Shown here one piece after another: positions 9,645-21,141 of a DNA stretch of 64,000 bases. The number at the start of each line of letters is the position of its first letter. Position 1 is the first letter of the stretch. This DNA comes from Fragilariopsis cylindrus CCMP1102 (taxonomy: Eukaryota > Bacillariophyta > Bacillariophyceae > Bacillariales > Bacillariaceae): NCBI GenBank assembly GCA_900095095.1, contig FMBT01000295.1:558001-622000 (forward strand), in the 5' to 3' direction. A program made the translations under genes and the position numbers. The notes beneath the pieces were generated by a model, which did not search any database, was not told the DNA's origin, and saw nothing but the letters and a program-made list of their open reading frames with translations.

Positions 9645-12600
9645 CTAGGCGGGACCTCCCTCTCCCTGTAATGCACCACCCAGAACGTCCAGGTACACTT
9701 TCAGATCGTCTGCACCTACACCAAGGTAGATCCGAATAGCATCATAGATCAAGAATTGAGTACTGACCACAATAGGATATAAAGCTATTCTCATAGGAAG
9801 GCCTCTCATTAAATTGGCATACCCTCCCTTATCTATGAGACTCTTTGCAGCGTCAACGGGTGTCATATCGGAAACGGACCTTTTCATCTCACTAATGGTA
9901 GCATCCGCGGGATTACTTACAACTGCGGCAAGGGCACCACCGAATATACCTCCTACCAAACTTACTAAAAGCGATAGTTGAATGTCTTCCTGCGCGGCGG
10001 GAAAGGCCTCGTAAAGATACCGTGTAACGGCAGTGAAGACAGTAAATTTGGCCATGGCAAAGGGAACCTCCTTCACCAAGAAGGCAGGGGCAGCACTAAA
10101 GAGAGACTCAATACCCTCTTCATTAACAATTCTCGACGTGACATCGAAAAAATTCTTTCCATAACCTGGTTGAGCTACTGACCGTATCCGAACCGACTCA
10201 AAAGGAACTAGCACAAAACTTCCAAAGAAGGCTGCAACGGCCGACGATAGTAAAATAATCTGAATTTCCAGATTTTGAGCTTGCGTACCAAAATAAATAA
10301 TTAAGTACCGTCGGATAAGTTCTGTTAATGAGTAAGAAAATCCTCCCCAAAAGAAGAAACCTACAAAAGTTGGTACCCAACCGGTAAAGAAACCCCCAAG
10401 TCCTTGTTTCTTAACAAGTTTCTGAAATGATGATATAGGACCAGGGTAATTTTTGGGATCAGTTTGAATTTTTGTTTTGATGACGTCCAATGGTGTTACC
10501 ATCAAATGCACACCGCTTGCGCATACCGCTCCCGAAACACAAAAGCGAAGATAATTTGAAAAATCTAATTGTACTTCACGGTCAATGGGTGATCTACCCC
10601 GTGGACCGAATTCGGGATCTAATGGTCGAGTCGATCCACCAAACATAGGCGATCCTTGATTGATATTGATATAATCAGAAGAAGCTGCCAGAACAAATCG
10701 CTTAAGATCACTATCATATTCGAGACCTAACCCGGGGGGAAGTAATGTCAGTAATTGGCCCGACGAAGAAGACGGTCCACCATTCCAAAAAATAGGCAAT
10801 TGACTGTCAGTTCCTCCAGTGGTAGCACTGATGGATCGACCCTTAATCAAAGCTTGTTCGTCCTCGATGATCTTTCTAGCATCATTCTCATTACGGAAGG
10901 TAGTGAAACTACTACTTTCAGCTTTGGCAGTAGCAAAGGCAATAACAGGACTATCATAACATGCCCGGCCGATACAGCCACCTCCACCACCCTTGCCATT
11001 ATTAGATGCTAGTCGATTCATCCGATATGTGAATGTATTCGGGTCACTTGAGTCGGTAGCCGAGGCAATCCTTCCTCTATCTGTGGGTGTGGCCCTTGTT
11101 GATGCTGGTAGTGGCTTGGTAAGATCAACAGTTCGTGCCACTAATGGATCATTCAAGTTAACACGTGCCGTTAATGGTGGTGGATCGACATACACAGGAA
11201 TTTGCTTTTCAACAGCGTATCCTGTTCCAGGATTAGTAATTTCAATACCTGTTACGGAATATTCCAATATAGCGTTTGCTGTTGCTTTCATGCCACCTAA
11301 TCCCGCTTCGAGTTCCGGTGATGATATAGCAACACGTATTTTTTCACCCTCCATATATCCCAAACCTGACTCTTGTATTAGAATCTTTTCTAATCGTCCC
11401 TTATTCAGTCCATTTTTGAAAGCAAACGCCTTAGCGGTGGCAGCTTTTGCTCCTGGAATAACAATTCCACGATCTTCCCCTGGTGCTGAAATAACAACTG
11501 TTGGTGGTGTAGTGGAAGAATAACCAAAACCGCGATTTTCTAAATCGAATCGTAATAGTTGTCCGTTCGGTTTAATGATAGCCCGTCCCATGGCAGTTTG
11601 ATAATCATCTCCCGCCTTGGGAGGTGGGAATTCTACTCGGGGTGGTCCATATCCAGGTGCATAACCCTCACCACCATCCTGAATAGCTACGGATGCTATT
11701 GACCCGTTATCGATCGAAGACAGTAGTATGTCGAGTTCCTCTACGGGTTGTGTAGATTCCAACAAACCGAATAGGAGAGCAATTTGTCTCCTTGCCTCCT
11801 TAATTTCACGACGTTCCTTAGCTTCTTCCTGTTCTGTCATGGGTGGTAATCCCTTTAGTACTCGTTTTTCTTGGATAGCCTCAATGGTTTTACAATATCG
11901 TGCCAATAAGGATTTCATCAATCGTGCCGGCCCTCCTTCTTCTGATGGTGACGATCCACCAATAATAGCAGCCTTGATTCCTTTTCCTTTCCCTTTTCCA
12001 GTTGCATATTCTTGTAACCCAACTTCGACACTTGCTGCGAATGCACCAAATTGCTTTAATCGGATAGCTTCCACTTGATTAGCTGTTGATAAGACTGGTA
12101 TATCCTGTGCTCTAGCATACCACCATCGTTGACAATCTCTATCAAATACGAGTAAAAACCGTGTTAGGTACGTCACGAATTGTATATTATATCCAGCCTT
12201 TTCAGCATCAAAAACAGTAACACCGGTTCGTTTATTCACAGGTGTGGATTCATATTTTAATGTACCAATCGATGCTCTTGATTGTTGTTGTTGTTGTTGT
12301 TGTTGTTGTGCATTAGCACCGGATTGAGTAGCCGTTACTCCAGCAACGAGAGCAGAAGTTCCTACTAAGGCCGATCCGAAAAATAGTCTTCGATTCATTG
12401 GAGATTCTTCTTTTTCTTCTTGGTCGAGGACGTCGACGACGACGTTCCCTTGACGTCGATTCTCAATCTTAGCACTGGTACCTATCGTCGTCGTCGTCGT
12501 CGTCGTTGATATTGCTTCCTCCGATTTTGAAGATTTATCATCAAGTATCGAGTCAGCTTTATTGGTAAGCTTGTCGACATTTAGTATTTGTATATTTTCC

Positions 12601-12863
12601 TCTCTATTCTCATCATCGCTATTGATGTTATCTTCGTCTTTATTGGTATTGGTAGCATATAATGGTATTCTTTTCGTTAGCCGAGTCGATAATAAGAAAT
12701 TGGTACTGTAATAAACATGGGCTCGTCCTTGTTTTTGGTGTTGTTGTTGTTCATTTATTATTGGCAGAATTCGACTACTCGTCGTACTCGTAAAACCAAA
12801 TACAAAACTCTCACATGAATATGATATTATTACCAGTATTACCAGCGCCATTGCAATCGTCAT
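9645..12863 (-). CDS. Carrier fusion: Tat-like leader, GxGY repeats, phosphate-carrier-like domain
   Basis: An intron-free frame opens at 12959, but I choose the in-frame ATG at 12863 (1072 residues) because it yields a good signal peptide, MTIAMALVILVIISYSCES-F. Next come a Ser/Thr-rich segment and a second hydrophobic leader, NRRLFFGSALVGTSALVAG...ANA, that resembles a thylakoid twin-arginine signal. The middle has an unrecognised domain (DRDCQRWWYARAQD) and at least four G-x-G-Y units with proline-valine strands. The last ~300 residues are a mitochondrial carrier domain with three repeat signatures, PLDVIKTKIQ, PFESVRIR and NPADATISEMKR; the third resembles the NPAD/HPAD form of SLC25A3-type phosphate carriers. 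The leader suggests the plastid rather than the mitochondrion. Usual carriers are about 300 residues, so the ~750-residue N-terminal fusion is the odd part. The substrate is inferred only. Confidence 0.85.
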   Translation of the reverse strand: MTIAMALVILVIISYSCESFVFGFTSTTSSRILPIINEQQQHQKQGRAHVYYSTNFLLSTRLTKRIPLYATNTNKDEDNINSDDENREENIQILNVDKLTNKADSILDDKSSKSEEAISTTTTTTTIGTSAKIENRRQGNVVVDVLDQEEKEESPMNRRLFFGSALVGTSALVAGVTATQSGANAQQQQQQQQQSRASIGTLKYESTPVNKRTGVTVFDAEKAGYNIQFVTYLTRFLLVFDRDCQRWWYARAQDIPVLSTANQVEAIRLKQFGAFAASVEVGLQEYATGKGKGKGIKAAIIGGSSPSEEGGPARLMKSLLARYCKTIEAIQEKRVLKGLPPMTEQEEAKERREIKEARRQIALLFGLLESTQPVEELDILLSSIDNGSIASVAIQDGGEGYAPGYGPPRVEFPPPKAGDDYQTAMGRAIIKPNGQLLRFDLENRGFGYSSTTPPTVVISAPGEDRGIVIPGAKAATAKAFAFKNGLNKGRLEKILIQESGLGYMEGEKIRVAISSPELEAGLGGMKATANAILEYSVTGIEITNPGTGYAVEKQIPVYVDPPPLTARVNLNDPLVARTVDLTKPLPASTRATPTDRGRIASATDSSDPNTFTYRMNRLASNNGKGGGGGCIGRACYDSPVIAFATAKAESSSFTTFRNENDARKIIEDEQALIKGRSISATTGGTDSQLPIFWNGGPSSSSGQLLTLLPPGLGLEYDSDLKRFVLAASSDYININQGSPMFGGSTRPLDPEFGPRGRSPIDREVQLDFSNYLRFCVSGAVCASGVHLMVTPLDVIKTKIQTDPKNYPGPISSFQKLVKKQGLGGFFTGWVPTFVGFFFWGGFSYSLTELIRRYLIIYFGTQAQNLEIQIILLSSAVAAFFGSFVLVPFESVRIRSVAQPGYGKNFFDVTSRIVNEEGIESLFSAAPAFLVKEVPFAMAKFTVFTAVTRYLYEAFPAAQEDIQLSLLVSLVGGIFGGALAAVVSNPADATISEMKRSVSDMTPVDAAKSLIDKGGYANLMRGLPMRIALYPIVVSTQFLIYDAIRIYLGVGADDLKVYLDVLGGALQGEGGPA

Positions 12864-12959
12864 CGGAACCTGCCGGATATGTATTGTTGTGGTATTTTTT
12901 GTTTGGAACATCATTTGTGCAAAGCTAATTATACAGTAAATATATGTTCTTTCGGCCAT

Positions 12960-13995
12960 ATACTATTTATGTGCCTGTTTCCTATTCGATCGCTGGACTG
13001 TTTATGTATTTTGGACTCGACTCCGACTTCTTTCATGACCGTTACAATAACAAATAGAAAGAGGAGTGAGAGAGCAATCACCCAATAGACACTATTTATT
13101 TGCTTGGGGTTGTTTTGATTTGTTAATTGTTTGTGCCGATGATGCGATGATGTCGATTGTTGTTGTGTTGACCGGTACATATGTTTTTCATAAGATCGAA
13201 AGACGTGGTATTGGCGACAACTAGTTACTGGTCGGAATAATTATGGAACACTATGTAATTAATTAATTGTTGGTATCTTCGTGAACTTCACAAATTGAAA
13301 ATCAAGATGGACTTTTTTGATTGGTTTATTTGTCATCCGTCTTCAGTCAACACTGATTTAACACGCACGATTGGAAAACAAAACGAAAGTATGATGATCT
13401 TCCGAACCTAGCTAGTAAATAATACCATGTAGCATCTTCGAGAAAAAGAATTCATATTTATGGTGTACAATCTATTATTCTTTAGTGAATCTTTTTAGTC
13501 AACGTTGTTGTTGATGACAAGATGAATAAGACCAATGTAACTTACTTACTTAGTAACTAGTAGTCCTCATATAAAGCATGCGTAGGTGTATCAATAAATC
13601 CAGGTTTTCATGGACATACCACTAGTAGAGTGTGCTAGGGTATTTTCAGTGCACTAACTAACGCCATAACAGTAAGCACACCCATCCACCTCAGTTGCAT
13701 CTGTTTTCTAAATGATAGAGTGTGTGGTGGGGCAAAAGAAAACCCCAATTGAACTGAATTCTTTATAGTATAATAGTACTGTATCTTGTGGATCGCAATC
13801 CCTTCCCCAAAGGCACACAAGTAGTACATACCAGCACGATATTGGTACCCGATTACTATACTCTCGCGCCGTGTAGTGCTCTCGTTTTTTCTACGAAATC
13901 GATGATGAAAGTTGATAATAATATTGTAAGCATGCATGCATGCATGTCGCTGATATTATGTGTAGCTACTGCTCATATTATCATCTCATCTCCTC
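12960..13995. other. Intergenic region, no supported gene
   Basis: About 1 kb between two minus-strand genes. Contains a (GCAT) run at 13930-13946 and short palindromic AT stretches such as TTAATTAATTAA near 13257. Short frames on both strands look random. Confidence 0.55.
13930..13946. repeat. (GCAT)4 microsatellite
   Basis: GCATGCATGCATGCATG, alternating and self-complementary. Confidence 0.9.
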
Positions 13996-14706
13996 TCATA
14001 TCTCCATCATCATCACATAACAACTCTTTGTCGTCAATAGATCAGCATTACTATGATAATCGCCATCTTTGTCTTTGCCATTGTTGCGAATTGCTAAACG
14101 AAATGTCCCCCACGGTCGAGGTACACCAAATGGACCAACACATTCATTTAACGGAATAAGAAATTTATTGTCATTATTATCGTCTTGACGACGGCATGTA
14201 CCATTATCTGTATCATATATATTCCTTATTAATGTTTGACATATAATTGTATCATGTATATCTTTTCCACTCCAACTAATATCATTTGGAAATAAAATAC
14301 TTGAACTATAACATACATTAATTGGTGTTATATAACTTTTACAATTTTCATAATTTTCACATTTATCACTACAAAGTGTCATATTCAACATCCTATTCAT
14401 CATCATCGTTGACTTATTACTGTTATTATTGCTATGCTTTAATACAACTTCTTTTTCCTTTTGTAGTCTTACTATTTCTTCGTGCCGTCGTTGTTGGGCG
14501 TTCCGTTCAAGTGATGACGATAATGCGACATCAGGCGTATGCGTACTTGTTGTAGTATTCCTTCTTTCGCCATCGGATCTATCAATCGCTATTACTACTA
14601 CAGGTAGAATGAAAGACGTGAGCAGAATGATGATAATGTAAATAGTATTATAGCATCGGTACATCATGTTTGTTTGGGCCATTCTATATGATGTGTTACT
14701 GTTCAA
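13996..14706 (-). CDS. Secreted or membrane-anchored Cys-containing protein, unknown
   Basis: 236 residues, ATG at 14706. An N-terminal hydrophobic segment, TIYIIIILLTSFILPVVVIA (about residues 21-41), is a signal peptide or signal anchor. It is followed by a charged helix (residues 60-90) and a Cys-patterned domain: LCSDKCENYENCKSY, VCYSSSILFPND, a W-x-G-x-x-D-I-x-D segment, a Cys-x-T-L-I-R stretch, TCRR, and the C-terminal LNECVGPFGVPRPWGTFRL. The regular Cys spacing and the PRPWG tail suggest an exported, disulfide-stabilised fold of a kind I believe recurs in diatoms; no function is known to me. Asn/Asp runs interrupt it. It could act in the secretory path or at the cell surface. Confidence 0.75.
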   Translation of the reverse strand: MNSNTSYRMAQTNMMYRCYNTIYIIIILLTSFILPVVVIAIDRSDGERRNTTTSTHTPDVALSSSLERNAQQRRHEEIVRLQKEKEVVLKHSNNNSNKSTMMMNRMLNMTLCSDKCENYENCKSYITPINVCYSSSILFPNDISWSGKDIHDTIICQTLIRNIYDTDNGTCRRQDDNNDNKFLIPLNECVGPFGVPRPWGTFRLAIRNNGKDKDGDYHSNADLLTTKSCYVMMMEI

Positions 14707-15307
14707 TGTTCAATGTTTTTTTGTATTATTACCGTGTATGTTTAGATGTTCGTCGACGAGAGTTTAGTTCGTAAAAAAGATACCTATCATCTTCGCGTTG
14801 ATCTTTGTAAGTTACGTGAAGTGACGCCATCGTTTCCTAAACAAGTGGCACGTGCTCTTATTTGTGCGACTACAGTACTGATCACTTTTTCGATACTATC
14901 GTGTAGTATTAGCAAATGGCGGTAATTGGCTGTTATAAAAAAAGCAAACAACAGCAACGGCTTTATTTTATGAAGAGGAACGCGCGGCATTTATCAAGAA
15001 TACATACCTTTTCACAATAATGTGGAAAACATTGATTTTACGGGCCACAATATTAGCACAGAGATAACAGAATAAAGCAAGTCAAGCATGCAGTTGACGT
15101 ACTCACAAGTACTGCAGTATCAAGAGATTTGAGCAGTACCAAACAAGCGAGGCACGATAAATCTCTTCCATAGAAAATAGTACGATCGTCCTGCTATCCA
15201 AAAAGATAACGTTACGGCGGTAGGATACACGCTCTCTTACTTTTATATAAGTTATCCGTCACAAATCAAACCAAACCAAACCAAACCAAACCAAATCAAG
15301 TCAAATC
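14707..15307. other. Divergent intergenic region
   Basis: Upstream of both the 13996 gene (-) and the 15308 gene (+). A TATA-like TTTATATAAG lies about 65 bases before the 15308 ATG, followed by a CCAAA tandem repeat in the presumed 5' leader (15271-15295). Confidence 0.55.
15271..15295. repeat. (CCAAA)5 in 5' leader of 15308 gene
   Basis: Five perfect CCAAA units end 13 bases before the ATG at 15308, so they are almost certainly transcribed as unstructured leader. Confidence 0.85.
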
Positions 15308-16181
15308 ATGGCAGATCAATCCAACCCTTTTTCTAGTTGGCCACAGGATGAGGATCAACGATATGTGGGAGGAGAAAACAATGGCGTTCGTATTAACAGT
15401 ATGTTCTCGATAGAATCTACCGATCCATTAGGTGCTACCAAAGATAAGGACAACAATATCAACAATAACGATCCTGAAGGTGATCTAATGATTATAGAAG
15501 GTCCGACAAGAGAATCCTCAGAACGAGGGAAAGATCCTCTCTCCTCGCATATAACAACAACGGAGAACGACAACTACGGTCCAGTAACACCTACTAATAT
15601 GATTATCCAACAACACATCGACGATGATGATTCTTCAGAACCATTAATCAACCTTGATTCGATGATTCAAGATTCAGAACAAGGAGAATCTGATGCGAGT
15701 GATTTCCATACTGCTGATAATAACAGTAGCAGTAACAGGGACAATAGAGCTTCATGGTTGAATATTAATTCTACAAGTACCAGTCAGGGTTCACAGGGTT
15801 CGTACGCGCATCAAGTACCGAATTTGTTGGGTTCGTATGGATCTACTAACAACAACAAAAACAACGACGAAAATTATCAACCTCAACAGCAAAAGCAGCA
15901 ACAGAATAATAAAACTACTGCAATGAAACACTCAACGGAACAACAACAATTCATTCCTACACCACAAAATAGTGATCTGGATGATGTTTTGGGCCGCAAT
16001 GGAGAATCGATGAAAAGTGATCTTGATGATATTCTAGGACCTCAGGAAGACGATGATGCTGATGACGATGATGCTGATGTAGGAAAACCAAGTGACTTGG
16101 ATGATACTCTTGGTCCCTATGAGGGTTCTACCGTAACAGGAGAAGAACCATCGTATGATGGTGGTGTCCCACCAGTACGTG

Positions 16182-16212
<31 letters not shown>

Positions 16213-18607
16213 AGATGCAGCTGCTCAAAGTAAAAACGACAACATTGATTATACCTCTGAGTATGTCCATTTCAGAGAAAGTGAAGAAAAGAAGGAAGGC
16301 AGTAGCAGCGACAATGAAAGGAAAACGAAATCGAAGAAACAACCTAATAATAATAGAAGACCTTCTCCACTTCAACTGGATCATAGTTATCCTGACAGTC
16401 ATCATAAAAGAATGGAGGAGTCTCTCATTCCCCTACCGAACGCTATGGTAGGATACTGTAATCTTGCTGAAACACCGAAAGGAGGGGGAGGGGGAGGAGA
16501 CAATAGCTCAACGACTAGTCCTTGTAAAGTCACACCTTCGGCCTCAAGAAGAGCTATTGATAATATAGGAGAAGCCTTACTCGGTAGAACAGATGTTGAT
16601 GCTGATAGTTATGCATGGTCACCTCGTGAAGCGGCAAATATATTGCCAGAACCGTCCAGTGATGCTATGTCTACCGCATTTGATACTGCTTTTGAAGAAA
16701 GCGCTTTGGGAGAGGATCAACATAGCCCATCAATGGCATCCGTTACAGAGAAGGTAATAACTGCTGCTTCTATTTCGGGACATAATCATAATATGATATC
16801 ACGACAACAAGGACCATCACCGAAGTTGAAGTCGAAACCATCGTCGACTAAAGCACAGCAGCAACAACAACAACAACAGTCACAGCACACACGTCAGTCC
16901 GGAATGAAGATGAATGATTTTGTAGAATCATCTTCGACTTGGGAATCCAGAGGGACAGGCATGACCGGTATGAAGTCATTCACGTCGGCGAGTAGCAATG
17001 GTGATGGAGGGGATACGACCACACAAGGCGGTGATGATGAAACTACTCTGGGTGTTGATACTAACGAATCATCGATGTGGGATGCAAGTACACGAGCCGA
17101 TACGTTCAGTCCGGCTGAATCCAGTTGTGATACAAACTACATGGGCCACACAAACAGTCGTAGAGATACTTTTAGTCCCCGTGCTAATTCGATGCTAAGC
17201 CCCAATGTTTCAAGTGATACCGGTACGTTCAGCCCAAGCAGTCGAAGAGCTAGTCGCTTTAATCAAATCGATTCCAGTCAGTTAAGTCAAACTGAAGATG
17301 ATACTGAATTCAGTCCAACTGAACATACATACCGTAGCGACTTTAGTCCCACCGAAGAAAGTCAGTTTAGTGCGACCGACCATAGCGGTACCCAATTCAC
17401 ATTTGCCTCGCAGTCACAATTATTATCAAATACTACCAGTGCGGAAGAAGAAGAACAAGTTGCAGCAACAAGAGTAGCAGAACGAGGATCATCGTCGAGA
17501 AATAGTGTTTCCGCTACAGGTGCCGCTGCTGCTACAGCTAATAACGATACATTTGACGATGAAGGCGGCGATGGCAGTTCGAAAGGTGGTCGTATGTGGC
17601 AGGAGGCCCAGGTTCAGGCAAGTAATAGCAAGGACACACCATTAAGTCCACGTGCGAAAAAGTTTGCAGAAAGTATTATGGCTAGAACAAGAAGTCGTGC
17701 TGAACCTGATGCATTGTTAGACAATGCATCCAACGTAGAAGGCACAATGGAAAAACCGACAAGAAGTATGATCAAGATTAGTACTCAAGAGGAGGATGGG
17801 TTCATAGCAAGTACCGGAATCGCTAAAAAACGAGGCCGGGTGGTACAACTCCTCACAATAGCATTACTTTCCTTTCTAATAGCCTTCTTAGGTGGATTCT
17901 GGGCTTTATCGTCCTGCCATTTTATGTCGATAGCTATTGAAGCCGATGGTGTAGAATTCGATTTACGATTCGGTCTATGGATATACAGTCCTATAGATAG
18001 TGCCTTTCAAGGATACTCCTATTGTAACCAATACGACGGGGATTTTGTCGCCGATGCTCCATGGTTTGGACGTATTTCTAGTTTAATAGCTCTGGCAGGT
18101 GGCGGATTCTCCCTAGGTGTGTTATGGTTGTACCTCGTGGCTGGTCGATGTGTTCAACAGATTTGGACCTCAGCGGTCTTTGCCGCTGCAATATCAGGTG
18201 TATTACAGCTATTAACGCTGTCTGTTTTTGCTGGTCCTCTCTGCAGTCAAGAAGTTTGCACACTCGGTCCTGCTGGTATTGCCTCGATAGTGGCAGGTTG
18301 TTTCTACTTCGTTCTTGCTTTTGAAATGCATTACCAGAACCCACTTGTTCTGAAACTTGATGATAGTATTTCTGGAGTACCTACCCGAGAACATCCTTCT
18401 CAGTTGATGAATAATCTTGAAATGACCGACTTTGAATATGGTGCTAAGGCGTATGTACATAGGTTGACATTTGGAGATACTAATCCATACCCGTCATTGG
18501 ATGACGTTCCACGAGAAAATCAACAACCTGTTGGTGAAAGTACTACGCGACGAGGTCGTACCAAGAACAGGAAAGGCTCGTACGTACCACCTTCTGCTAT
18601 TGTATAG
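15308..18607 (+). CDS. Disordered Ser/Thr-rich protein with C-terminal four-helix membrane domain
   Basis: 1099 residues, single exon. Residues 1-840 are disordered and acidic/Ser-rich with poly-Thr, Gln, Asn and Gly runs. Three S-D-L-D-D-x-L-G units occur at about 222, 237 and 261, and a run of F-S-P motifs (DTFSP, GTFSP, EFSPTE, DFSPTE) spans about 598-690, which look like dense proline-directed phosphorylation sites. The C-terminal domain (about 845-1010) has four membrane helices: LLTIALLSFLIAFLGGFWAL, ISSLIALAGGGFSLGVLWLYL, WTSAVFAAAISGVLQLLTLSVF and GIASIVAGCFYFVLAFEM, with Cys residues in the extramembrane loops (SYCNQY, LCSQEVC). The fold resembles tetraspan/claudin-like proteins and matches the gene at 38466, where the disordered part is instead C-terminal. 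Function unknown; a membrane-anchored scaffold is an inference. Confidence 0.85.
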
Positions 18608-19487
18608 CAGTAGGGAAGGTTCGGATGGTGTAATGCCTGACATATACGAATGAATGAATGAATGAACACAATTTGGACTAATGTATTCATAACAAACAAA
18701 CGATCTTATATATAATCATAGCATAGCTAAATTTTGACACAGTAGCATAGATGAGTTTGTTTGTTACACTTTTTTTAAAACCATGATTATATCTTAGTTT
18801 AGCATATTTTACCTCATTAAAGGGATGACCCAACTTTTGTAGCCTACACTAGGTGGTGTAAGACTAATGCGTGAGTAGTAATACATACTAACATTATCTT
18901 TAAAGAGGATTTAAAGAAAAAAAACACGATCGGTATCCTCATTCTCTGCTGCAATTATAAATACCGTACCAGCTTCTTATAGATAACAAAACAATTTCTG
19001 CTTCTGACGGTTTGTTATGCGTTTTTCTTTTTGCCATTGCGATGAAAATTAGAACTATTGTAAAAAAGTACCTCAGTTTTCAATTTTATTCGATTCTTCT
19101 TTTTTTCTTATCATACTAATACTCGATCAACACAGTAAAGTAGCCAGTAAAAAAAACTGATGATACACCAAAGACACGACGACGTGCGTAAGAGTTCATA
19201 TGCGTTTTGGTTTTTATCATCATCATTATCATCGTTATTTTTTTCATTACCAGAGATTTAGTTAAGGTGTTATTGACGTTATCAACTTCGTCATTGTTGT
19301 TGCTGTGTGTTGTTGGTGCATATTCTTTCATTGATTTATCGCCATCGATATTATTATCGTTCTAGTAGTAGTAGTAGTAGTAGTAGTAGTAAGAACTCTG
19401 CAGCGTTTTCTGTTGCTACTGCAAGATGCTGCTGCTGTTACCTATTGCCATGATGACAATTCTTCTTTTTGATTGTTCTGATTATTA
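18608..19487. other. Intergenic region, no supported gene
   Basis: AT-rich. Contains a GAAT tandem run just after the 15308 stop (about 18648-18664) and a (TAG)n microsatellite at about 19363-19391. A 71-codon minus frame at 19116-19331 is low-complexity and unsupported. Confidence 0.55.
19363..19391. repeat. (TAG)n microsatellite
   Basis: About nine consecutive TAG/AGT units. Confidence 0.85.
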
Positions 19488-19730
19488 CTAGCAAGAGGAC
19501 GATGATGATAGTCTGCATATGATTTCATACCATGATATCCCACAAAAAATGATACTCCACATGTGATAGTAAATGTTGTTGGAAAATTCCGTTTCGATAA
19601 TACTTTCGGTGAATAATGGTGAATTATTATTTGATGGATCGTCTTTCCTTTTTCTTCTAGCAGCATGGACAGTTGATAATAACCGTACCAACTTCGTAGT
19701 AGTAGTATTCAACTTCGACGCCATTTTCAT
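19442..19730 (-). pseudogene. Possible small mitochondrial protein, frame ambiguous
   Basis: Two overlapping minus-strand frames look complementary. The first begins at 19724 with MASKLNTTTTKLVRLLST and a basic stretch that resembles a mitochondrial presequence. The second, shifted by one base, runs to 19442 and carries a helix-like TFTITCGVSFFVGYHGMKSY with a polar tail. A single frameshift between about 19600 and 19640 would join presequence to helix, as in small respiratory-complex subunits. Either a base error, a true lesion, or coincidence explains this; no convincing splice pair is seen. Confidence 0.3.
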
Positions 19731-20207
19731 CAGCTTTTTTTCTCTGTTCTTTGTTGTTTGTTCTTTATCCTTTATTATATCCTTTATTATCCTTTATCAT
19801 CGGAAGACAAAAGGAGAATGAAAGGAGAATGAAAATACGTTTTCAGGATTTTTTTGATGGGAAGATTTTATGTGCGTACGACTTGTAAGTTACTTAGTGC
19901 GAGATTTTATGTGCATAGATTCTTCTCGCGCGCGCGTTTTCGATCGGCGAGCCAATGTCATCGGATGTACGTAAGCTGTGTATGTTCTTACGTAGACGTT
20001 CTTACTAGCTATGCAGAAAAAAGTACGACAGTGTGCGTATTTTCAATTTACTGGCAGGCAGAAAGAACGCACATCTCCAATTTCTTCAAAGAAGTACTTC
20101 AAGTAGTAACATCCTTTTGACCTTCTTTATCGGAAAGAAAGACAAACAGTTGCAATCTCCACTATTACAATACAAGTACAATTAAACTAATAATAACTAA
20201 TACCAAA
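19731..20207. other. Divergent intergenic region
   Basis: Upstream of the B12D-like gene at 20208. Contains poly-T, AAGGAGAATG direct repeats near 19810-19828, and a CGCGCGCG run near 19928. No gene seen. Confidence 0.5.
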
Positions 20208-20785
20208 ATGAATGCCCTCTTTGCCGCCCGAAGTACTCTCAGAGCCATCCCACGGTAAGTTATTATTCTTTTATCCTATATAGTTGACGATGATTTTATG
20301 ACTGTTGCCTTTTGCTGATTGGCGTACTGTACATTGATTGTGTATTGTATGTCGTTATGATAAGATTTGTAATAATAATATTAGCTATGAACAAACACAT
20401 CATATTATTGTTCTTTTATTCTATATTGTTATATTCTTGTCGAGACTTGAGGCTTACTGACTGACACCTTTTGGTTGCTTCTTTTTTATCTTGGTTACAC
20501 AGCGCAACTACCACTTTTGGTGGTGTTGCGAGTAACAACAGTAGCCGTCGTACAATTTCATCACGTAAAGTTATTGATGAAATTAAAAATAAACCAATTT
20601 GGTTAGAAGATCCTGCCACATATCCTGTTATTTTATGTACCATTGTGGCATGTGTTGGTGCTGCTGGATATGTGTTATATATTCAAACATGTAAAGAATA
20701 TATTCGTTGGGCACCCTCCAAACGTTGTTCTGAAATCCGTTGGTGGGGGGATGATAAAGCCGATGCACGTTTTAAGAAGGTATAA
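20208..20785 (+). CDS. B12D/NDUFA4-like small mitochondrial membrane protein (2 exons)
   Basis: Exons 20208-20254 and 20503-20785, intron 20255-20502 (GTAAGT...ACAG, phase 2), 109 residues. Exon 1 encodes MNALFAARSTLRAIPR, an amphipathic Arg-rich mitochondrial presequence that continues into exon 2. A single membrane helix, YPVILCTIVACVGAAGYVLY, follows the segment WLEDPATYP, and a short basic tail with KEYIRWAPSKRCSEIRWW ends the protein. A Pro-x-x-Tyr-Pro before one helix, then Arg-containing tail, fits the B12D/NDUFA4 group of small inner-membrane subunits associated with complex I or IV. The gene model is strong; the family assignment is tentative because the protein is short. Confidence 0.7.
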
Positions 20786-21141
20786 ATTATCATATACATT
20801 TATAATAAACTCTTACTAATTGAAAGATTGAATAAACATTCTATTTATTTATTATGGATGAATGAAATAATAATGAACACCAACAACAACAACAGCAAAT
20901 TAAAAACATTATCTAGGAAACAAGCAAGAACAAGAAAAGATAGAGACCGAACTGCTATTATTACTATTATCTTTCAACATTACGGTAGCATAACATTCAA
21001 AAAATAAACGAATTATCATATAAAATTTCTATCGTAATCTATCTAAATACTGATGCACTGTATAAGAACTACAATTCTGAATGAGACCTTTATTTTACGA
21101 TGTGTTCCTATACTATACTATACTATACTATACAACTATTA
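20786..21141. other. Convergent intergenic region
   Basis: Between the B12D-like gene (+) and the IBA57-like gene (-). A pentanucleotide (ACTAT)n run lies at about 21112-21133, next to the IBA57-like stop codon. No gene. Confidence 0.55.

Noticed and set aside
10993-11523. 176-codon plus-strand frame
   Set aside because: Antisense to the GxGY region of the carrier fusion gene; no independent motif.
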